A stretch of 64,000 nt of DNA from Rusavskia elegans (lineage: Eukaryota > Ascomycota > Lecanoromycetes > Teloschistales > Teloschistaceae): assembly GCA_011316305.1 (NCBI GenBank), contig SAUG01000019.1, positions 180,631 to 244,630 of the forward strand, read 5' to 3'. Positions 36,313 to 47,534 of this stretch are shown here, in pieces. A program made the translations under genes and the position numbers. Position 1 is the stretch's first letter; each line of letters starts with the position of its first letter. The notes under the pieces are model-generated. The model saw nothing but the letters and a program-made list of their open reading frames with translations. It was not told where the DNA came from and made no database searches.

Positions 36313-37117
36313 TATGATTGCTCTAATGGTCCTCATATCATGATACCCAACCGCATGTTCTCTTGTTCGATCTCATCTACTGCTGGCCCCCGGCTTGAGT
36401 CTTATGTTTGTCTCTTCTTTTCCTGGGGATGGCAGGCCCCGTTCATGCTTTCGATTCCAGCGTGGGGTAGACCTTGGCAGCAGGAGCAGGACTGGAGTGG
36501 AGTGAGCGCTTCCGTTGACGGTTCAGGCTTTTATTCAAGCACGATGGGATGCTACAGAAGGGTTTTCGTCAATCGATCGTGTCGGAGACGGTAGTGGAGG
36601 CCAGAGATTGGTCTTCTAGTACATGTACTCCTGATGGAAGAAGGTAAGCCGCCGTCAAAGTTATGATTGGTCGGATAAGCGCGCAGTATTGTGTTTGAAC
36701 CTCACTTCAGGTCTGCGTGTGCACGTCGATAAGAAAACCAACAGGACGGAAAGGCAGATGAAATCGACTGAATCATGGTAGTACTATTCTGCGCGGCCAG
36801 AGTAGGATCTTCGCTTCCTCTATTTTCCAGTATCACGTTCTGTCCGTCCAATCGCAATTGCTTCTTCTTCCCAACGAAGTAGATCTTCTCATCTTCCAGT
36901 CAAAACCCCTAGAGCATTATCATAACAAGCCTTTTCAAATCTAGCTTTCCCACCTATATTTCATATCACAACACCGGGTTTTTTCCCTTCTGAAATCCGC
37001 TATAAGCATACTGCTCCGTCGTCCTCACTGCTACGGACTGATCTATTCATACATCAATCTCGTTTGGCGCCCTCTCACAGCCAATCCCGACCCATCTTCA
37101 CACCCACCACAACCACC
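36313..37117. promoter_or_regulatory. Intergenic region upstream of the ribokinase gene
   Basis: About 800 bp with the Vps1 3' end and the ribokinase promoter. Pyrimidine-rich leader sequence runs up to the ACCACCATGG start context. No gene was seen. Confidence 0.4.
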
Positions 37118-38161
37118 ATGGCTCCCAAAACCATCCAAATCATCGGCTCACTAAACATCGACCTCATAACCCGTACCCCCCGCCACCCAAGCCCCGGTGA
37201 AACCCTAACCGCCACCTCCTTCACCTACGGCCCTGGCGGCAAAGGTGCCAATCAAGCCGTCGCCTGTGCCCGCCTTAGTAGGTCCAAGAATCAGCAGCAG
37301 CAAGCACCATCGTCATCATCGTCCTCGTTTGCGCCGACATCCAACATCAATATCGAAATGATAGGTGCCGTCGGCACCGACTTTTTCGGCAACTATCTAT
37401 TAGATGAACTAAAGGCCAGTGGAGTCGATGTCGTGAGCGTGCGGAAAGTAGAGGGTGAGAAGACCGGCACCGCAGTCGTCATTGTCGAGGAAAAGAGTGG
37501 CGAAAATCGAATCCTCATCACCCCCGGCGGCAACGCTTCTGTATCGCCCCAATCCATTCAGTCGTCGTTGGAGTCGTTGCCGGATTTAATTATTCTGCAA
37601 TTGGAGATCCCGATACCCACCGTCATAGCCATCATCGAGACAGCGAAGCAAAAAGGGGTGGATGTATTGCTGAACCCCGCTCCAGCGGTGGAAAATCTGC
37701 CGAGGGGTGTATACAAGGGATTAAAACATCTGATTATGAACGAGACGGAAGCGGCGATGTTATCGAAATTTCTTGGTGATGAAAAAGAAGAAGAAGATGA
37801 GGAAAAGAGAGGGAATCGAAGCACTCCAAAGAATTTGCAAGATCTATGTGAAAGATTCCATGCTCTGGGCGTCACGAATGTCATTATCACACTTGGCTCC
37901 AATGGCGTTTACTATTCTTTTCGGAACGATGCTGAGGGGTGGGGGGAGGGGGGACATATCCCCGCCGCAAAAGTGGAGAAAGTCGTTGATACGACGGCTG
38001 CGGGCGATACGTTTGTTGGTGCGTATGCGGTTGCTGTTGTTGTCCTTGGGGCGAGTGTGCCGGATGCCGTGAGGTGGGCGAATAGGGCGGGTGCGAGGAC
38101 GGTGGAGAAGGAGGGGGCTCAGGGGGCGATTCCCTGGGGAGATGAGGTTGGGGGGATGTAG
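37118..38161 (+). CDS. rbk1: Ribokinase, PfkB carbohydrate-kinase family
   Basis: Intronless, 347 residues from the ATG at 37118, which sits in an ideal CCACCATGG context; an in-frame ATG 54 bases upstream is less likely. N-terminal GSLNIDL and the sugar-binding PSPGET...GPGGKGANQAVACARL signature 1 are intact. C-terminal DTTAAGDTFVGAYAVA carries the catalytic Asp of signature 2. It phosphorylates D-ribose at O5 in the cytosol, feeding the pentose phosphate pathway. Two low-complexity insertions, Gln/Ser-rich near residue 55-70 and Glu/Lys-rich near 225, sit on surface loops and are unusual but common in fungal orthologues. Confidence 0.93.
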   Translation: MAPKTIQIIGSLNIDLITRTPRHPSPGETLTATSFTYGPGGKGANQAVACARLSRSKNQQQQAPSSSSSSFAPTSNINIEMIGAVGTDFFGNYLLDELKASGVDVVSVRKVEGEKTGTAVVIVEEKSGENRILITPGGNASVSPQSIQSSLESLPDLIILQLEIPIPTVIAIIETAKQKGVDVLLNPAPAVENLPRGVYKGLKHLIMNETEAAMLSKFLGDEKEEEDEEKRGNRSTPKNLQDLCERFHALGVTNVIITLGSNGVYYSFRNDAEGWGEGGHIPAAKVEKVVDTTAAGDTFVGAYAVAVVVLGASVPDAVRWANRAGARTVEKEGAQGAIPWGDEVGGM

Positions 38162-38622
38162 GATGTGTGCTGGCTGGGGTGGAAAGATTGAGGGATGAGG
38201 ATGTGTTTGTACTATGCCTGATATTTATCAGTGGATTGTTTGGTGATTTGGGGAGTTATGTCGGACGGGGGTTTACTTTGAGGAAGGGAATTTTTATGGT
38301 GGGCGAGGCGTTCAATATTTTTTAATCCTTGGCACCTACAACTCCACCTCGAAAATCTCACATTTTCATTTACTTTGATACCTGTAGCAGCAGCAGTATA
38401 TATTTTGAATCAAGTATAAAAGAAAAAAAATATATATAACAACATCACTATACCTTTTTTTCCCGAAAAACCCCCTCGCCACTCCCTCATACAAAGCGTC
38501 CACATATACAACACCAGTATACAAGGCCTCGAAACCTCAAACCCTTTTCCAAAAAGGAATCTCCATACACCGAATTTACTAAGAAAACAAAGCATATAAA
38601 GCATATATACCCCTCCCCCCCT
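38162..38622. other. Convergent 3' intergenic region
   Basis: About 460 bp between two convergent stops. It is AT-rich with an A-run and TATATATA stretch near 38420-38440 and alternating T-rich runs, consistent with two facing 3' ends. No gene was seen. Confidence 0.4.
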
Positions 38623-40992
38623 TCACACCCCCTCAAACCTCCCCCAATCACCACCACCGAAATCCTCCCAACCGGCGATGTTGAGCGTTAATCGCTTCCA
38701 CCTCTCTTGTGCATCCCTCTTTACCCCTTTCTCCTTTCCATCCCCCTTCTCTCTTTCCGCCCTCTCATCCCACTCAGCCTTTTCATCCCACCCATCCCCC
38801 CTCTCCCATCCAACTTCATCTACCCTCTCATCACCTTCCATTACCGCACCATCACCCTCCTCCATCATAGCACCACCATCAGCATTGCCACTGCTTTTCG
38901 GTTCCGAGAAATCAATGACACCAGCATCGATGATGCGACGGATGGAGCTGGCGTTTGAGATTAGGGATGTGCATGGTGAGGGCGTTCTTGTTGTTGTTTT
39001 GGTTGTTGTTATTGTGGCTGCTGTGGAGGAAGAGGGGGAGGTTGAAGATGAGGGAGATGTGGGAGAGATGGTAGTGTGGGTAGAAGAAGGGGGAGGAGGA
39101 GGAGGACGACGTGATGGTGGTGGTGGTGGTGGTGATGGTGGTGGTGGTGGTGGTGGTGGTAGTGTAGGACGTGAAGGTGGAGGAGGTGATTGGGAAGCGA
39201 AATGGATAATTTTCATGGCGACTGCTCTCTTGATTATATCCTCTTCCTCATCCTCATCAGCGGTGTCGGGTTTAGGAGCCGATGGTGAAGGTGGAGGAGA
39301 TGCAGCGGGAGGAGGCGGAGTAGGAGATGGAGGAGATGGAGGAGGTCTGTACGGCAGATACCTCCTTGTTAAAGGAGTTTCCGCACCCGACCCTCCATCA
39401 CTCCCAACATCTCCCCCACCCAGCAACTCACCAGATCCCGTAACCCTCTCCAGAGTAAACGGTACATATCCTCGCACCTCATCCGACTGGTCTCTTGTAG
39501 TCCCAACTGTCAATAAGGAAGAAGGACGAGTAGTGCGACCGTTTTCAGTAGGCGACGTCAACACCACATCCGGAACCCGCTCTCGCACCTCGTGGCATCG
39601 GTTACTCACCAGTGAATGAGAAAAGTCATCAACGAGGTGGGCTGGAAACCTTGACCCTGGTCCATCTCTGCTTAATTCCCGCGGGAACTCCGCATCCGTT
39701 AACACGAAGCCCGTTGCTGGATTTATATAGCGGTGTGGGGTATTATAGGTGGTGTGATTTTGCAGGGTTTGTTGATTGTTTAGTCGAGGGCGTGGGGCGG
39801 CTGGTTTTGAGGCAGCAGGTGGGTGGTAGGGAAAGGACGTCGTCGTCGTGGCTGTGGACGTTGAGATCGCGTTTCTAGGAAGCGTTTGGAGAGGAGAGGG
39901 TTCGTGCTCGTGGCCGCCGATGATGGGGTGGAACATCTCCATGCGGATGGTGGGCTGGTATTCAGGTCTCTTCCGTCCTGTCTTCTTCGATGCAGGCCTC
40001 ACGACTCGAACGGGGATGCGCTCGGTAGGCGCAGCAGGCGGTGCTCGAGGGAGACTTCTTCTTGCGGGGATAAGCCCTGGGATTGCTCGCTTTTCGAGTT
40101 GTTGGCCTGTTAGATGGGGACTTACGCTCTCGGTGATGGTGTGAGAGGGAGAGGGAGGCTGGGTATAATCAGTGCTGCTATCGAAGACGCGACCTTTTCG
40201 TCGTTCGGCCTCACCTGGGATGTGGCGGCGTGGTCGGCGGCGTTGTTGGGAAGTTAAGGTGGGTGCTGTTTCCTCTTGTATGCCTGGTTGGAGATCGGTG
40301 AGGGCGAAGTCTCGAGGGGGAGTGCTTTGGTTGAGCAACCAGGCAAGGTGTAATTCAGCGTCGAATTGGTGGGTTGGAATGGTTGTCTCTGGGATCGGAG
40401 CTATTGTTTGTGGAGGTGGTTGAGAATGGGGTCTACTTGTTGTATTAGCAGCCTCTGCATGTTGGGCTTTGTTATCCCTGAATGGGAATTCCTCTTCTTC
40501 GTCGTCTTCTTTGGCACATACTAAATTCATAGTGGCATCTCTCTCGTTATTCATGGCCCATATCTCATTCGAGCTGAAGTACAACAGGCCGGAATCCGTC
40601 GACAAACTTTTGGCCGCCGGGCTCGATCGTCTCGATGAAAGGGAAGGATACTCCTCATCGCGCAAGGGATCTCTATTCTGAACGACGAACCTCTCATGCA
40701 CCGCTGCTGCTCTATTCTCCCCATTGGCGGAAAATCGAACCTGCTGCATACTCCTTGGTGAAGAAGAGGCAGATCCAGCAATATCAATCCTCCTCGCAGA
40801 GAATGATTGGGCCGAAGCTGTGAACGAGCGAGAGAGTCCTGTAGGCTCTTCGCCACGAACGACCCAGCAATGGAACGAACGGATGGTGAGGCTAGAAGCT
40901 CGGTGGCGGAATGCCGTACCGACTGTCCCAACCGTCTGACGTGCATACTCTATGGAAGCGCGTGACTTTTCCATGAGGGTGGCTGCAGGCAT
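38623..40992 (-). CDS. Proline-rich, disordered hypothetical protein
   Basis: Single open frame of 789 residues from the first ATG at 40992. No domain is recognised. Most of it is low complexity: Ser/Thr/Pro/Arg-rich, with long polyproline runs at about residues 580-680 encoded by GGT-type microsatellites on the plus strand (39110-39170). Two short conserved-looking islands occur, MKIIHFASQSP and SNASSIRRIIDAGVIDFSEP, and the charged C-terminal 100 residues (Trp/Glu/Lys-rich) look helical. Polyproline stretches suggest binding to SH3, WW or profilin proteins, perhaps in the cytoskeleton, but this is a guess. The 942-bp frame on the opposite strand (38678-39619) is an artefact of the repeats. 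Confidence 0.65.
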   Translation of the reverse strand: MPAATLMEKSRASIEYARQTVGTVGTAFRHRASSLTIRSFHCWVVRGEEPTGLSRSFTASAQSFSARRIDIAGSASSSPRSMQQVRFSANGENRAAAVHERFVVQNRDPLRDEEYPSLSSRRSSPAAKSLSTDSGLLYFSSNEIWAMNNERDATMNLVCAKEDDEEEEFPFRDNKAQHAEAANTTSRPHSQPPPQTIAPIPETTIPTHQFDAELHLAWLLNQSTPPRDFALTDLQPGIQEETAPTLTSQQRRRPRRHIPGEAERRKGRVFDSSTDYTQPPSPSHTITESVSPHLTGQQLEKRAIPGLIPARRSLPRAPPAAPTERIPVRVVRPASKKTGRKRPEYQPTIRMEMFHPIIGGHEHEPSPLQTLPRNAISTSTATTTTSFPYHPPAASKPAAPRPRLNNQQTLQNHTTYNTPHRYINPATGFVLTDAEFPRELSRDGPGSRFPAHLVDDFSHSLVSNRCHEVRERVPDVVLTSPTENGRTTRPSSLLTVGTTRDQSDEVRGYVPFTLERVTGSGELLGGGDVGSDGGSGAETPLTRRYLPYRPPPSPPSPTPPPPAASPPPSPSAPKPDTADEDEEEDIIKRAVAMKIIHFASQSPPPPSRPTLPPPPPPPPSPPPPPPSRRPPPPPPSSTHTTISPTSPSSSTSPSSSTAATITTTKTTTRTPSPCTSLISNASSIRRIIDAGVIDFSEPKSSGNADGGAMMEEGDGAVMEGDERVDEVGWERGDGWDEKAEWDERAEREKGDGKEKGVKRDAQERWKRLTLNIAGWEDFGGGDWGRFEGV

Positions 40993-41386
40993 CTTGCAGC
41001 AGGAGGACCAAGGACGTGGGCAAGCGAGCAAGTAGTATCAGAGCAAAATTCGAGGCTTTGTGGAGAGAGTCACTGGGAACCAAGGAATTGCACGGGTGGA
41101 GTTGAAAGAAATCGCGTGTGGTACAGAAGAAGCAGGAAGACTGTGGGCTGGAAGGTATATGGAGAGTAGTGCGAAAGACTCGATATGGAAGATAACAAAG
41201 CGACTGAGGGACAAAGGAATTGTGAAAGCATTCAGAAAGAGAAGGAAACGCGACGACAATAATATTGTGGGTGAGGAAGATACCGGTGGCCTTTGTTTGA
41301 AGCGGGAGATGTCCCTGTACATTGTGCGGGAGCATGATAGGAGAGAGCGTCAGACCATTGAACAATGATCAAAAGTCAGAAGAGCA

Positions 41387-41909
41387 ATGCTAGATGAAAC
41401 TAACAAATGTGAGCTCTGTGACCCAGTGCCCACGACGGAGGACCCATGGCTGATCACGGCGGATTTGATGATCGCGCAATATTATCGCGAGCACCTCGAG
41501 TACATCATCCCCGGCGCTGATTTGGTGGGTATCCATTGCCTCGACCGTCATACAGATCGCATACCCTGCCAATGCATCTGATAGAGAACTGATGGGTGGT
41601 GTCGATCTTTTGTACGTAACTCTCAGGCTACTTGCGACAAGTCGTAAAGGCCGCTGCTGATGCGTGTGATCTTGTGATTGATCAAAAATTGTTCCGACCC
41701 AGGGTGAACAATATGATACAATGCAATCTTGACGTAGACCAACCCACCGATTATGCAAAAGTAAGTACAAGAGCCTCATCACTATACAATATGTCAGCCT
41801 GCAATGAGACTTGCCTATCCAATTGACCTTCTTGTCCCCTCCTTGTGTGCTCCCCCAGCATCTCAGCTTCAGGGCATCGGCGGACCTTTCTCCAGAAGCT
41901 CGACGCTAG
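41387..41909 (+). CDS. Small three-exon hypothetical protein (108 residues)
   Basis: Exons 41387-41528, 41627-41760 and 41859-41909 join in frame, with donors GTATCC and GTAAGT and acceptors CTCAG and CCCAG. The protein starts with a small Cys-x2-Cys element (CELCDPVP), followed by an amphipathic helical stretch (WLITADLMIAQYYREHLEY) and a second helical stretch (QVVKAAADACDLVIDQ). No family was recognised. The final stop overlaps the glycogen synthase stop on the other strand. Splice quality and helical character favour a real gene, but without homologues it remains a prediction. The last, 16-codon exon is the weakest part. Confidence 0.45.
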
Positions 41910-44330
41910 ATGCCGCCATTCGCAAGACCTAAGACTGGTGAAGTTGCAGGTGGTGTGGCCCTTCGAGGATCCTTCAGTGTCAGTGGGAATGCATAGTCAT
42001 CTGGTTCTTCCTCTTCCCTGTATTGGAGAAAGTACGTCAGATTAGCTCCAGTAAGTACTTGCTTGTGGTGAACTTACGGGAGTTTCCAAGCAATGTAGTC
42101 CTCCGTACTCAAGCCTTCCTTGCCTTCTTGCAGAGTTGCGTAATCTCCAGGCGTCATCATACCTGATCGAGTCCTTGGTGAACCCGGAACTGAGAAGGGT
42201 CGGGAAAGCTTAGGCTCCATGCTTTCGAAGATGTTTTCAAAGTCTTCGTAGTCGTCATCGAATGACGCCGGGTAGGCTGTAGGATGTCAGCAAATTTTCT
42301 TCGTAACACCGATAATTTCCTACTTCGTCTTAGAGCGAGTTGTCGTGCCTTGACATACTCCAGCCCCATTCTCTTCCAGTCTAGTAAATCGCTGAGACGC
42401 TCGGTCCGATTTCGCTGGTTGATCCGTTGTCGCTTGCTCTTGGACGCAAACTCGAACATGCAATCGGCCAGTTGGTTTACGGAATCGTCAACACCCTTCG
42501 TGCGTCGATCGACAATGTAGATCCCGTAGTCTTTCGAGTTATCAAGCAGCTCTTCCATGTAGCAACCAAAGCCTGACAAATTGGTCGTTATACTTGGTAC
42601 GCCCATCACCGTACATTCTGCCGGTGTGTAGCCCCATGGCTCGTAATAAGAGGCGAAAACACCCATATGCGTGCCACGAACAAAGTCTTCATAGGCCAGC
42701 GGTAATATTGGACTTTCGGCGTTGATGAACTCGGGGTGAAAGATTATCTTGACGCGGTCGGAAGGCTGGTTGAATAGTTGAACTCGACGTATCTGGTTCA
42801 GAACGAGATCTTCTCCATCGTTCACCATGTTGTGGGTCACAATGGGTGGTAAGGTGTTGCGCTTCATGGCAAACATCCGTCGTCGTAGCATGACTCGGTC
42901 GGTACTACTGAGGAGATCCTTGTTTTCGGGGGTCTCATCACCCTCGCGCCATTTCAACGCCTGCTCGAATATTCGCTTGCCGACCTCGCGCTCGATGCCG
43001 CTTACAGTGTCCCGGAGGGATTTTATGACGGCCTGGCCTTTCAGTGCTTCAACACTGAGCGAACGCGTTTGCGCCGGCATGATGATGAATGCGACCACAG
43101 TCATCTTGGAACCAGAAACTTTTAGACGGTGGTTCAACCGAGCGAGGGACTCGATGAACATGTCGACGCCTTTGTTCCTATATTCGTAGCGACCAGCTGT
43201 GAAGAAGTACAGGGTGTTTTCGGGGTCGAAATCATTATGGCCGTAGAAGTGTCCACGGACAAAGTCATGGATCTTTTCTTTCGACTGCTGGTGAAGATTC
43301 TGGAATTCGTGCATTGCTGAGAACTTTTTGACATTGAGCCCGTTCGGACAGACGCCGTCGGGTTTTCTCTTCAGGAGATGCTCGCTCTCGTAGGCAGTGA
43401 TATTCGAGACGGTCGTGAAGACATCTGCGGCATGAGCAGCAGCTCGCTCGATGCAGTAGCGATGATAGATGCCACGCTGGCCTGCCTCATGATCAACGTC
43501 GAAGTACTGTAGGTTGTTGTAGAAATCGACAGAGCCGGCGCAAAGGTATCTGCCGAGCAAGGTTGCGTGCGTTGTGAAGATAGTTGTAATATCTATTTTC
43601 CTTTTTTTCAACAGCGGCAGAGCGACACCGGCCAGCCACTCATGGAAGTTTGCAACGATGGCTCTTTTTTTCTCGTGCGACACAAACTGGGAGTGGTCAG
43701 AAACTTTAGCTGATGTCCGATAGGGCAGAGCGACATACCTCGCCAAGGAACCAAGTTACGAGATACCCAAAGACGACGGCTTCGCTTGTCTCTCCATCCT
43801 CTGGGGGAATTGGTATACCAGCGGTGTTCCAGAGGTCCGCTTTCCACTCGTCTAGGAACCGGTACCCGGTTCTGGTGTCTATGAGTAGAATGCGAGGAGC
43901 GCCATCGATCAACCACCGACCATAAAGCAGGCCGATACCTCGGTCCCGCATGTTGGCGATCGATTGGGCGAGTTCGGGATTGGTGGGTGTCAGAGGCTCG
44001 ACCTCGACGGCGGCCTAGCGAACGAGTTTTAGCAGGCGCATCTGCAAATTAAGAGCCCAGGACTTACGGAAGCGCTGTTGAGTGGGCCGATTAGGGTGTA
44101 TCGATCTCCATATTCGGCGGTGGTGACAGGTGCTTTCGACTTGATGACTGAATAGATACCACCGACTATCTGCCATCAGCGAGACCGCAGCAAGTAACAA
44201 GACTCCAATACAGACCTCGATTGGCGGCTTCAGTGGAGACCTCGAACAGCATATGGTTCTTGACATCCCGGTGAGGGGATACTTCCTCCCCCTCCCTTGC
44301 TCCGTTTGTCAGTGTGACTGGGGAGGACAT
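41906..44330 (-). CDS. gsy1: Glycogen synthase, GT3 family
   Basis: Six exons, 44330-44216, 44165-44068, 44014-43739, 43686-42324, 42276-42078 and 42017-41906, give 720 residues, as expected. N-terminal [17 protein letters not shown] and [10 protein letters not shown] are the UDP-glucose binding start. The core has [37 protein letters not shown] and the catalytic-site segment [19 protein letters not shown]. The Arg-cluster region [17 protein letters not shown], the glucose-6-phosphate regulatory site in yeast Gsy2, is present. The Ser-rich C-terminus ([20 protein letters not shown]) matches the phosphoregulated tail. It is cytosolic and elongates glycogen with UDP-glucose. The stop codon (41908-41906) overlaps the stop of the small convergent gene. 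Confidence 0.95.
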
Positions 44331-45484
44331 GCTGTTCGGAGGCTGCTTCGATGATTGCAGGGTGAATGGTTTGGATATGCTGGGGGAGAATCAGCGAGCC
44401 ATTGCGTGAGTAGAGTGTCGTTGAATTTGTTCGATTTAGAGAAGTAACCTACAGTTGTTAACCACAAGCCATGCGCAAGCTTCGAAGCTCGCCCCGGAGC
44501 CAATGGAGGGTCAATGGATACGAAAAGGCGCAATACGAGGAGCGACACAGCTCTCGACAGCAGCTCTAGGTTTAAGGATAGGCGGAGGTAAAATAGAAGG
44601 TTTTGCGGAGCATGGGAGCTCTGGAAGTGGGTGGTTCAGATGGGCCTGTGATCGAACCATGGGAATGCCAAGCCTTGAGACCGTTAAGGGTTAGGCGTTA
44701 GCTCCGTCGATCATGCACCTACGTCAACACGTGACTCTAGCTCATTAGGTAAGCAAGCTCCGTCTTTCATTCGTCGAGTAGCCTGCAAGAAAGACCGATC
44801 TGGAACCGAGTCTGGGGAAGCTCTAGAGCTCTCCACTTTTAAGCCATTCTCATCAACCTACGAGGTACGCTTTTTCGTTTTCCGCTGTGATTTGCGTAAA
44901 GGAAATCTCATAGTATGCCGTGCTGAGTCGATTCCTCGCTCCGGTACAACATGTTTTGTAGGTAGCGCAAAGACAGCGACTCTCCTTTCTATGTTCTAAA
45001 CAAACGTTCGACAACCACAATCCCCAATATCAAGTGACTCAATGTGATTCATTGCGTCCTGATACTGTAGCTCGTCGTGCAGCAACGCTGTTCGGAGATT
45101 TCCCAGCCTTTCTACCCTATCAGTATCTCCTCGCACTTTGTGTATTGGATAGGATCGCCTGGAATAGCCCAATAGCACTGCATGGTCGCCCCGTAATCAC
45201 ACCAGCGTCTCCTTCTCCAGAAACCTAACGACCGCAACGCCCCACGTGTGCACGTTCTTGAGCTCTCCGCGAACGGGTCTCGGAACTTCTCGTCTAAGAC
45301 CCAAAGACCAATTCGCCACGATGCAATCTCCTGTACGGCTAATGACTACGAGAATGCGAAGAGACCCTCCAGAAACTACCCATGAAAGCAGATTTTTGCG
45401 TGCCGCGGAAAAAGGTGATCGAAAGGTTTGCTAGCAACATCAACAAACGACCACTACTACCAGATCAAAGGCAGTTGGGCTGAG
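44331..45484. promoter_or_regulatory. Intergenic region with the glycogen synthase promoter
   Basis: About 1.15 kb between the glycogen synthase start and the stop of the first secreted MQW gene. Only short frames without protein character were seen. It marks the change from the conserved block to the accessory island. Confidence 0.4.
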
Positions 45485-46086
45485 TTACGGACCGAAACGC
45501 ACAAGACCACCGTCTTTCCCGCACGTTTGTATCAGCTGATCTGTCACGTTGTGGATTTCCTGCCACGATACCGTGCTTGAGTTGGGGTGTATCGCTGGAG
45601 CTGTTGTATTGTCGTCTTCTGCCTTCCCATTCTCGAAGAAGCGGCTTGAGAAGGTTTCGCCAATCCCAACGTTGATAACACAAAGGCCTAGCTTATCAGT
45701 ATTTATTCTGTGTTGCATTCGCTGTTAGAAATATGCTGACCGTTCTGGAATTGCTTCGGCAAAGGAGGTGGTTCAGGTATGTAATCTTTGATATTATGTG
45801 AAGCATTGGGATCTGTGTAATCGATGGTTACGGTCTCGTACTCGTCTGCCGGGTTTTCGATGGGATTGTTGAATGTCTGAACGGCAGTATCTTGGGACAT
45901 GGTGCCCAACGCAATTCGACAATCGTCTTCGTCCACAGTGCGGCCGTTGAAACCAGTACCGCATGTCTGGGAAGGATACCGTCGTTCCAGTCGGGAAGCA
46001 GGATAGGTAACTCCAGCGACGGACTCAACGCACAGAGCCCAAGTTGACAGTAACAAGGTCATTGAGTGTAAACTGAACCACTGCAT
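45485..46086 (-). CDS. Small secreted four-cysteine protein, MQW family member 1
   Basis: Two exons, 46086-45741 and 45687-45485, joined by a 53-bp intron ending AAGCTAG, give 182 residues. A signal peptide starts Met-Gln-Trp and runs to about residue 25. The mature protein has four Cys in the pattern TCG ... DDC ... GLC ... QTC, then GGLVRFG, similar in layout to the secreted protein at 16373-17105. A Pro/Asp-rich linker joins the halves. Function unknown; it has the features of a candidate effector or other secreted cysteine protein. It is paralogous to the gene at 48575-49065. An inverted-repeat element sits about 100 bp upstream of its start. Confidence 0.72.
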
Positions 46087-46188
46087 TGTGAACAGCCAAT
46101 AACGAAATACTCGGAAGAAGCACTCTGCGGCAAGTGCGACGACGAGACGGGAAACGAAGACTTGAAGAGAAGATATTTATACTTTCTA

Positions 46189-46612
46189 CAGTGAACCCTT
46201 GTTTTAACGAACGATCGTTTACAGGCACCCCGATCGTTGTAAGCCGAGATTCGTTGTGACAAGGGTTTGCACTAAATTTGTATGCAGGATTATATACCTT
46301 TTATACACCGTTTACAACCTTATAGGTAGTAGATTTTGTTAGATCAAACTGGGACGGGAGAAAACCCTGAAATTTTAGTAAGGGGAGGCAAGGGGAGGCT
46401 ACTTCGACTACCTTAATTAGAGGAGGCCTAGCTTTACCACTTTCCCTACACTGGTTACAACGAGCTCTACTAGAATATCCTAAAAATACTAACGAGTTTA
46501 GAATAACGAAGAATTGGCTATTCGCCTTATAAAATGATCGTTTATATTTATCTGATTTCGTTAAATCCCAACATTCGTTATTTGCGCGGTTCGTCAAAAC
46601 AAGGGTTCACTG
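46189..46612. mobile_element. MITE-like element with 24-bp terminal inverted repeats
   Basis: Terminal inverted repeats at 46189-46212 and 46589-46612 match at 23 of 24 positions and begin CAGTGAACCCTTGTTTT. The left end is preceded by TA; the right end is followed by GA instead of TA. CAGT-starting ends with a TA target fit pogo/Fot1-type Tc1-mariner elements. The 424-bp element has no transposase and is AT-rich. A degenerate internal copy of the end near 46249-46272 would let the left part fold back. It lies in the promoter of the MQW member 1 gene and is absent from the equivalent place in copy B. Confidence 0.8.
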
Positions 46613-47219
46613 GATGCCCACTCATTAAAGTCTGGAATGATTTCCAAGATTTGGCTTCGCTAACGCAAGGCAGATTCGGGGTTTTGAGTCTCGCACGGTC
46701 ATCTATGCCGTCAAAGTTGTCTACTAGCTGGTGACGTGCATGAGCGCCTAGACTCTCACTCGGCAAATAAATGCATGCAGTAAATGAGTACTAATATTTA
46801 TATGCGCTCCGTCTGCATCTACTTTGGCTCCCAGAACTTCGGACTGTTCCCGTACCACAGAACTCGACGCCGGACAAACCTAGTCCAAGTTTCGAATGTT
46901 TCCAATTCCTCATGCACAATTCAGCCTTCCGTCACGGGAGATAGCCCCTGGAAGGAAATCAGGACAGGTCGTCCATGTGCGGCGTCGATCTCGCTTCGCG
47001 GTACTGATGCTATTCGTGGATGGGGGCGTCGCCGGTCAGCGTTGGTGATAGCTCTGGCAGTATAAATGAGAATTTTTTCGGAAGTCAATCCTCGATCGCG
47101 TGCAGATGGTGAACTAGCTTGGAACAGAAGTCACCGCTTCTTCGTTGCTTCGTTCTGTCAATGAAGTCATGGCTGGCGATTGCGCTGAAGACTACCAGCA
47201 GCGGATGACAGTTGGACCG

Positions 47220-47534
47220 CTATGATTGACCGAATCTGCCCCACATTGACCCCTTGAAGTAAGTCTTGTACTTGCCTTCCTTGGCGGCCTCTACTGCGGC
47301 GGCGGCTTGAGCTTCTTCTGCTGCGACAGCGGCGTCATGGTTCTCGTTGATTATACCTGGAGGCACGTCGGACGGTTGATAAGTTGGGGATCTTGGGCCT
47401 TGCGAATATCCCACATCCACATTATCATCTCTTGCCACCAGAGAAGTAGGAGGTGGTGCTCCAGCAATGATTGGACCAGCCATAGCGATCGCGTACATCA
47501 GACAGATACACAAGTGCAGGGATCTCCACTGCAT
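47220..47534 (-). CDS. Small secreted protein, MQW signal-peptide type, member 3
   Basis: Single exon of 104 residues from the ATG at 47534. The signal peptide starts Met-Gln-Trp-Arg and ends near residue 24 (Ala-Gly). The mature part has no Cys. It has a Pro-rich segment and an alanine/glutamate-rich helix, and ends in an aromatic GKYKTYF-x-GSMWGRFG tail. Only the start of the signal peptide resembles the two neighbouring genes, so it is a positional rather than proven family member. The frame is open for 34 codons upstream, which would hide the signal peptide, so the inner ATG is preferred. Function unknown. Confidence 0.65.
   Translation of the reverse strand: MQWRSLHLCICLMYAIAMAGPIIAGAPPPTSLVARDDNVDVGYSQGPRSPTYQPSDVPPGIINENHDAAVAAEEAQAAAAVEAAKEGKYKTYFKGSMWGRFGQS

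Noticed and set aside
38678..39619. A 313-codon open frame on the plus strand opposite the proline-rich gene
   Set aside because: It is the antisense of GGT/CCA-type repeats and reads as runs of Gly, Val and Ser. Such long antisense frames arise automatically from repetitive GC-rich coding DNA.
46301..46597. Minus-strand 98-codon frame inside the MITE-like element
   Set aside because: It begins in the terminal repeat without an ATG and shows no transposase motif; it is a chance frame.
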